27,022 nucleotides of DNA, from contig DLVS01000648.1 of the NCBI GenBank assembly GCA_003445095.1, forward strand, positions 1 through 27,022, given 5' to 3'. Position numbers and translations under genes: made by a program. The notes under the pieces were generated by a model. It did not search any database. It was not told the origin of the DNA and saw nothing but the letters and a program-made list of their open reading frames with translations. This DNA is from Verrucomicrobiales bacterium (GTDB lineage Bacteria > Verrucomicrobiota > Verrucomicrobiia > Limisphaerales > UBA9464). Positions 23,281 to 27,022 of this stretch are shown here, one piece after another; positions within the stretch are counted from its first letter, which is position 1, and every line of letters begins with the position of its first letter.

Positions 23281-26058
23281 TCATTGGACGACCTGGACCC
23301 GATAGAACCGGATTCCGGAAGTTGGCGGAGGACGAGTGTCTATGAAAGTCTGGACGGATGGTTGGCCGGCGGTCCCTGGATCCATCTCTTCCAACGCCGG
23401 CCGCAGTACCTCCCGGAAGTCCAGGGGGGCAGTGTTAGCGGAATCCGCGGAGAGGATGCGATATCGGGTACCGCCAACGGAGGCCCAGGACAGGAAGCAG
23501 CGTCCGTCCTCAGCGAATTCGATGGTCAGCACTCGAAGCTTGGAGTTCGCATCGCGGGGCGAGGTATTCGCCAGGTATTCATCGCGATTGGAGATTCCGT
23601 CGCCGTCTGGATCTGCCAGGGGATTGTTTAGATCCCAAAGGTTCTCCCAACCGTCGCCCATGCCGTCCCCATCGACATCTTGCCAGCCTTGAACCTGGAT
23701 GGTGATCGGGACGGACGAGCCGACGCTATCCTGGTCCGAAACTGCGTAACTAACCTGATCCTGACCGATAAATCCCCACGCGGGACGGTACGAGAATTCG
23801 CCGGTAGCCGGGTCAATCCAGGCGATTCCGTGTTGGGGCGGGACCTTCAACGAATAATTGAGCACCACTGAATCGACATCCAATCCCTTGACGGTCCAAG
23901 TCTCCGACTGGTTTGCCTGGGCGGTGAACCAATAGGGCACGGCTTCTGGGGGGTCGTTCACGGGCCGAACCACCACGACCACAGTTCCCAGGCTGGTGCC
24001 GCCGCGACCATCGTCCACCGAGTAGGTAAACGAAGTTGTGCCGAAGAAGTTGGGAGCTGGGATGAAGCGGAACTCGTTACCGTTGTCCGAAACTGTCCCA
24101 TCCAGCGGGAGGGACACGAGGTGGATACTAAGCGTATCGCCGTTGGGGTCGCTGTCGTTTAGAAGCGGAGCGATCGTCACCTCGTTGTCTTCATCGACTG
24201 TCACAAAATCGTCCTGCGCCTTCGGCGGGCGGTTTCCCGGGCGGACGACTGCCTCCGTCGAGTAGGTGCCGGTACCGAACTGATTTCTCCCCGCCACGAC
24301 ATAATAATAGATAATGTCGGCAACCCAGGACCGATCGGCAAAGTTCGGGGTTGCGACCGAAGCGAGGATCTCATAGGGCCCCCCGCGGGTGGTGCTTCGG
24401 CCAACCACATACTCGTCAGCATCATCGAAAGGCTCCCATTGGAGATTCACGATGGTGGGAGTCAAGTTGACCTGGAACCGGGTGACGGCGCGCGGCGGCC
24501 CCGGAACGTACTCTAGCGCCCCCAAATCAGGACGGGCTTCCAAATTCCCGTCACCGTCCGCTGCGCGCGGATTCCCGACTATGTCGAATTCCCACGGACT
24601 CCCGTCGTGCGCAGCGTCAATACTGGAGGATCCCCGCTGCAAGCGGTAATCGCCTGAGGCAGCATCCAAGAATTTCGGAGGTTCAGAAATGTTGGACTCG
24701 AATCCCACCAGATTCGCGCAACCGCCCTCATAATGGCTTCCCTCCGGGGAATAGGCGTTGTTAAAGCGGAAGACGCCGGTGCCGTCCGGCTGTCCACCGC
24801 ACAGAAAAGGCACGCGGCCAACGATCAGGTTGTTCTCAATCGTCACCCGATTCATGGGGAAGGCGAAAATTCCGGCGCCACCATTCGGTCCATTCTCCAC
24901 GATCGTGTTGAACGCGATCCGATTGGGACCGCCGCCGCCCCACTGGATCCCGAAACCAGCATTGCGCGCGATCACGTTCTGTACAATGTCCGGCACCGAG
25001 CTATTCACCATGCCGATTCCGTCGCCCGCGTTCTGTCGGATGATGTTATTGCGGATGGTGGGAGTTCCGGCCGACCAGAGGATGAGACCGTGAGCGTTGC
25101 CCTCGATAAGATTGGCTTCCACGACTGCCGCAGCAGCGCCGCCAATATAGATTCCAGCTCCCTGAAAGGGTCCGTTCCGGATGGTCGAGTTCGCGATCCG
25201 ATTACTCCGGATCAGCGGACTGGCGAACCCGCAGTTGATGCCGTAGCCGTTGTTGATGATGACATTGCCAGTGACCGTCGGCTCTGAACCGCCGATTTCG
25301 ATCCCACCAGCGCCATTTTCCAGGGTGAAGCCCCGAAGTTCACTTTCCCGCGTTTCGCCGGAATTGATGACCACCGCGACCGCTCCTGTCGGTGGTTGAA
25401 TCCGGGTCACCTCCGGTCCTTGCTCGCTGGTCACGAGGACTCGCTTACCCCGAAAGAAGACCGTCTCCCGGTAGATTCCCGGCAACACCACGACCGTGTC
25501 CCCATAGACCCCGGCAGCGTCAATAGCGCTCTGGATCGTCGGGTAGTCGCGGGGTACTCGGAGAGTCCGCGGTTCGGGCCCGGCTGGGGCCGTGCGGGAG
25601 CTGATACGGATGTCACCCTTCAGCGGAGCCATAAAGCACTCGCAGTGTTGGGTAAACGTCACCCATAGATGTTCGACGGTGCCGTCGGGTCCGCGATCCA
25701 GTTCGTGGATCTCAAACTCTCCACAGACGGTATTGCAGCCACGGCCGTTACCCCATATCGACAAGCCGGACTGCTCTCCATTGAACGGATACCGAATGGC
25801 ATTGGGATAGACGCCAACCTTCAGCGTCTCCCATAGCGGCGCAGCCAGGTTGATCACCCATCCCAAGAAATTGAGCGTCAGAAGAGACTCGTCGGAAGTT
25901 GTAACGGCGATGTCGAGCCGGTTGGTGGAGAAGTAGGTTGCTCCTCCTCCGATATAGTCGCCGGGAGAGCTCTCTAAGAATCCGAGGTCGGCCTGGCCAT
26001 AAGTGACGCAGGGAGAAATCAGGCCGCAGAGGGCCAGGGACATTGAGAAGTTGCGCAA
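23281..26058 (-). CDS. Large multidomain exported protein: parallel beta-helix, FN3-like, cadherin-like, calcium-repeat
   Basis: A 925-residue exported protein. The N-terminus (MRNFSMSLALCGLISPCVTYGQ) is a signal peptide, best with the TTG start at 26058; an ATG at 26043 gives a weaker one. Residues 25-160 are a beta-rich head; 165-460 form a right-handed parallel beta-helix with NNxI and GIxI rungs (NosD/PbH1 type). Residues 520-607 are fibronectin III-like (ITVNLQWEPFDDADEY region), and 610-700 are cadherin-like or Big_9-like (NRPPKAQDDFVTVDEDNEVT). A related module spans 705-790, and calcium-type repeats (DVDGDGMGDGW and DPDGDGISNRDEYLANTSP) lie at 794-833. It ends in RFYRVQVVQ. No PEP-CTERM tail is present. 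Probably a secreted or surface carbohydrate-binding or polysaccharide-cleaving protein; the substrate is unknown. Confidence 0.85.
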   Translation of the reverse strand: MRNFSMSLALCGLISPCVTYGQADLGFLESSPGDYIGGGATYFSTNRLDIAVTTSDESLLTLNFLGWVINLAAPLWETLKVGVYPNAIRYPFNGEQSGLSIWGNGRGCNTVCGEFEIHELDRGPDGTVEHLWVTFTQHCECFMAPLKGDIRISSRTAPAGPEPRTLRVPRDYPTIQSAIDAAGVYGDTVVVLPGIYRETVFFRGKRVLVTSEQGPEVTRIQPPTGAVAVVINSGETRESELRGFTLENGAGGIEIGGSEPTVTGNVIINNGYGINCGFASPLIRSNRIANSTIRNGPFQGAGIYIGGAAAAVVEANLIEGNAHGLILWSAGTPTIRNNIIRQNAGDGIGMVNSSVPDIVQNVIARNAGFGIQWGGGGPNRIAFNTIVENGPNGGAGIFAFPMNRVTIENNLIVGRVPFLCGGQPDGTGVFRFNNAYSPEGSHYEGGCANLVGFESNISEPPKFLDAASGDYRLQRGSSSIDAAHDGSPWEFDIVGNPRAADGDGNLEARPDLGALEYVPGPPRAVTRFQVNLTPTIVNLQWEPFDDADEYVVGRSTTRGGPYEILASVATPNFADRSWVADIIYYYVVAGRNQFGTGTYSTEAVVRPGNRPPKAQDDFVTVDEDNEVTIAPLLNDSDPNGDTLSIHLVSLPLDGTVSDNGNEFRFIPAPNFFGTTSFTYSVDDGRGGTSLGTVVVVVRPVNDPPEAVPYWFTAQANQSETWTVKGLDVDSVVLNYSLKVPPQHGIAWIDPATGEFSYRPAWGFIGQDQVSYAVSDQDSVGSSVPITIQVQGWQDVDGDGMGDGWENLWDLNNPLADPDGDGISNRDEYLANTSPRDANSKLRVLTIEFAEDGRCFLSWASVGGTRYRILSADSANTAPLDFREVLRPALEEMDPGTAGQPSVQTFIDTRPPPTSGIRFYRVQVVQ

Positions 26059-26400
26059 GGGAGTGGTGAGTCAGAATTGAAGGCTGGAGACACTGAACTA
26101 AGCCATGGCAATGACGATGAGCCAGACCGTAGAGACGTCCCACTTAGATATCAAGACAGGGAGAAGGAGCGAACCGATGCCCATCGGTGCCGAGCAACAA
26201 CTATCGCCGTCACGCAGTGCAGTGGGTGTGGTCGCGGTCGGCCCTTTGACGAACCCGAAATTCAGAAGGCATCCTTTCGTGGCTGCTCGATCAGTAATTC
26301 TCCTGGGCCCGAGTCGTGGCGATAAGCATTGTGAGGTTTGCCTTCAACGGTTAGGAAATCACGGACTGGCATGCCTGATAAAAGGCGCCTTGCCTTCAAG
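26059..26400. other. Divergent region between the beta-helix gene and the TIR gene
   Basis: This 342-bp gap should carry promoters in both directions. A perfect inverted repeat ACCGAT-GCCC-ATCGGT lies at 26173-26188 and may be an operator. A 99-residue plus-strand frame (26105-26404) overlaps the TIR start by ATGA but does not look like a real protein. Confidence 0.4.
26173..26188. promoter_or_regulatory. Inverted repeat upstream of the TIR gene
   Basis: ACCGAT (26173-26178) and ATCGGT (26183-26188) form a perfect 6+6 repeat around GCCC, in the region from which the TIR gene and the beta-helix gene diverge. It could be an operator; no regulator is adjacent to assign it to. Confidence 0.3.
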
Positions 26401-27022
26401 ATGAGCACTCCGTCATCCGAAACCGCAGGCAAAGGTCCTAATACGGGCAGATACGCTGCCTTCATCAGCTACAGCCACCATGACAAAAAGTGGGCGATAT
26501 GGTTGCAGCGAGAACTGGAGCGTTACCGTTTCCCCACAGGATTCTCGATCAACGGCAGGCTGTTGCCGCCAGCGCCATTTCGCCGCGTATTTCGGGACGA
26601 AACTGATTCGGGCGCGGTGCCGGACCTTACGCAACACATCCGCGACGCACTGTCCTCTTCAGAGAGACTGATCGTCATCTGCTCCCCCGCGGCGGTCGCT
26701 TCACCTTGGGTCGATCTTGAGACGAAGGCATTCAAGGCCAAACGCGGGGCGGGGGCGGTGTTTTGTCTGATCGTCGGCGGTACGCCCGGAGGACTGGTAG
26801 AGGCCGGACAAGCGGCCTCGGAGTGTTTTCCGCTCGCGGTTCGTTTCAAGGTTGATTCCTCGGGTTTACCCAGCGCAGAACCCGAGACCGAGAGACTGGC
26901 GGCGGACTTTCGGTGGAATCGAGTCCGGCGGAGCGACTCCCTCTGGTACAGTCTCTGGAGAATTGTGTCGTTGGCGGACTTTCGGGAGAGGTGCGCATTG
27001 CATCGCGACGGGCTTCTTCGAT
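26401..27022 (+). CDS. TIR-domain protein (N-terminal part, cut by right edge)
   Basis: The N-terminal 207 residues of a TIR-domain protein; the frame is open to the edge. The domain (about 18-150) has YAAFISYSHHDKKWAIWLQRELERY, the BB-loop-like VFRDETDSGAVPDLTQHIRDAL, and LIVICSPAAVASPWVDLETKAF with the candidate catalytic Glu107. Bacterial TIR domains of this class cleave NAD or make signalling derivatives (ADPR or cyclic forms) and often sit in front of WD40, TPR or other sensor modules in antiphage defence proteins. Residues 150-207 resemble the linker that follows such TIR domains. The start is ATG 26401; an in-frame ATG at 26371 is possible (10 more residues). The effector partner, if any, lies outside the window. 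Confidence 0.85.
   Translation, partial: MSTPSSETAGKGPNTGRYAAFISYSHHDKKWAIWLQRELERYRFPTGFSINGRLLPPAPFRRVFRDETDSGAVPDLTQHIRDALSSSERLIVICSPAAVASPWVDLETKAFKAKRGAGAVFCLIVGGTPGGLVEAGQAASECFPLAVRFKVDSSGLPSAEPETERLAADFRWNRVRRSDSLWYSLWRIVSLADFRERCALHRDGLLR

Noticed and set aside
26105..26404. 99-residue plus-strand frame ending by ATGA overlap with the TIR start
   Set aside because: No recognisable motif, low-complexity feel and no ribosome binding site; the overlap is probably chance.

Overview
The window looks like a chromosomal segment of a GC-rich Verrucomicrobiota bacterium, probably near the Pedosphaera/Limisphaera group. This is an inference. It rests on a PEP-CTERM exported protein, a BlaI-type regulator with an ACTAAT..ATTAGT operator, a free-standing four-helix-bundle (23S rRNA intervening-sequence type) gene, long exported beta-helix/cadherin-like proteins ending in an RFYRVQV-type tail, an F-type ATPase a subunit with a signal-peptide-like N-terminus, and few Shine-Dalgarno sequences. 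No 16S rRNA is present to confirm it.

Left part (1-5100): a BlaI/MecI repressor cut by the left edge, with its own promoter and two operators (360-436); a CbpA-like DnaJ co-chaperone; a small exported DUF4177-like protein; then a minus-strand block made of an AspT/YidE-type antiporter, a four-helix-bundle protein, a cas1 relic holding only the N-terminal domain, and a FabZ-like dehydratase.

Sugar uptake (5476-9462): xylF-xylG-xylH, a complete xylose-type ABC importer. A 143-bp GC-rich element with nested inverted repeats lies between xylG and xylH. No xylose catabolic gene or regulator is in view.

Accessory stretch (9709-12857): an AbrB/VapC toxin-antitoxin pair overlapping by ATGA with a short, probably truncated third gene; a doubtful small ORF; a conserved small gene followed by an EboB-like TatD-family metallohydrolase; and a convergent Sel1-repeat exported protein.

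ATP synthase (13057-20404): atpB-atpE-atpF-atpH-atpA-atpG-[SAM methyltransferase]-atpD-atpC. The methyltransferase sits between gamma and beta with 15-bp gaps on each side. The operon has a TGTGA-N6-TCACA site upstream, a strong GNRA-loop hairpin between atpE and atpF, an inverted repeat between atpD and atpC, a short delta subunit, and an insertion in beta.

Right part (20691-27022): a PEP-CTERM protein; a protein joining an octapeptide-repeat solenoid to a predicted seven-bladed propeller; a 925-residue multidomain exported beta-helix protein; and, cut by the right edge, a TIR-domain protein of the kind found in antiphage or NAD-consuming systems.

No complete new multi-gene system can be claimed. 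The best leads are the methyltransferase inside the atp operon, the octapeptide/propeller protein, the cas1 relic beside a four-helix-bundle gene, the three-gene VapBC cassette, and the TIR gene that continues beyond the edge.
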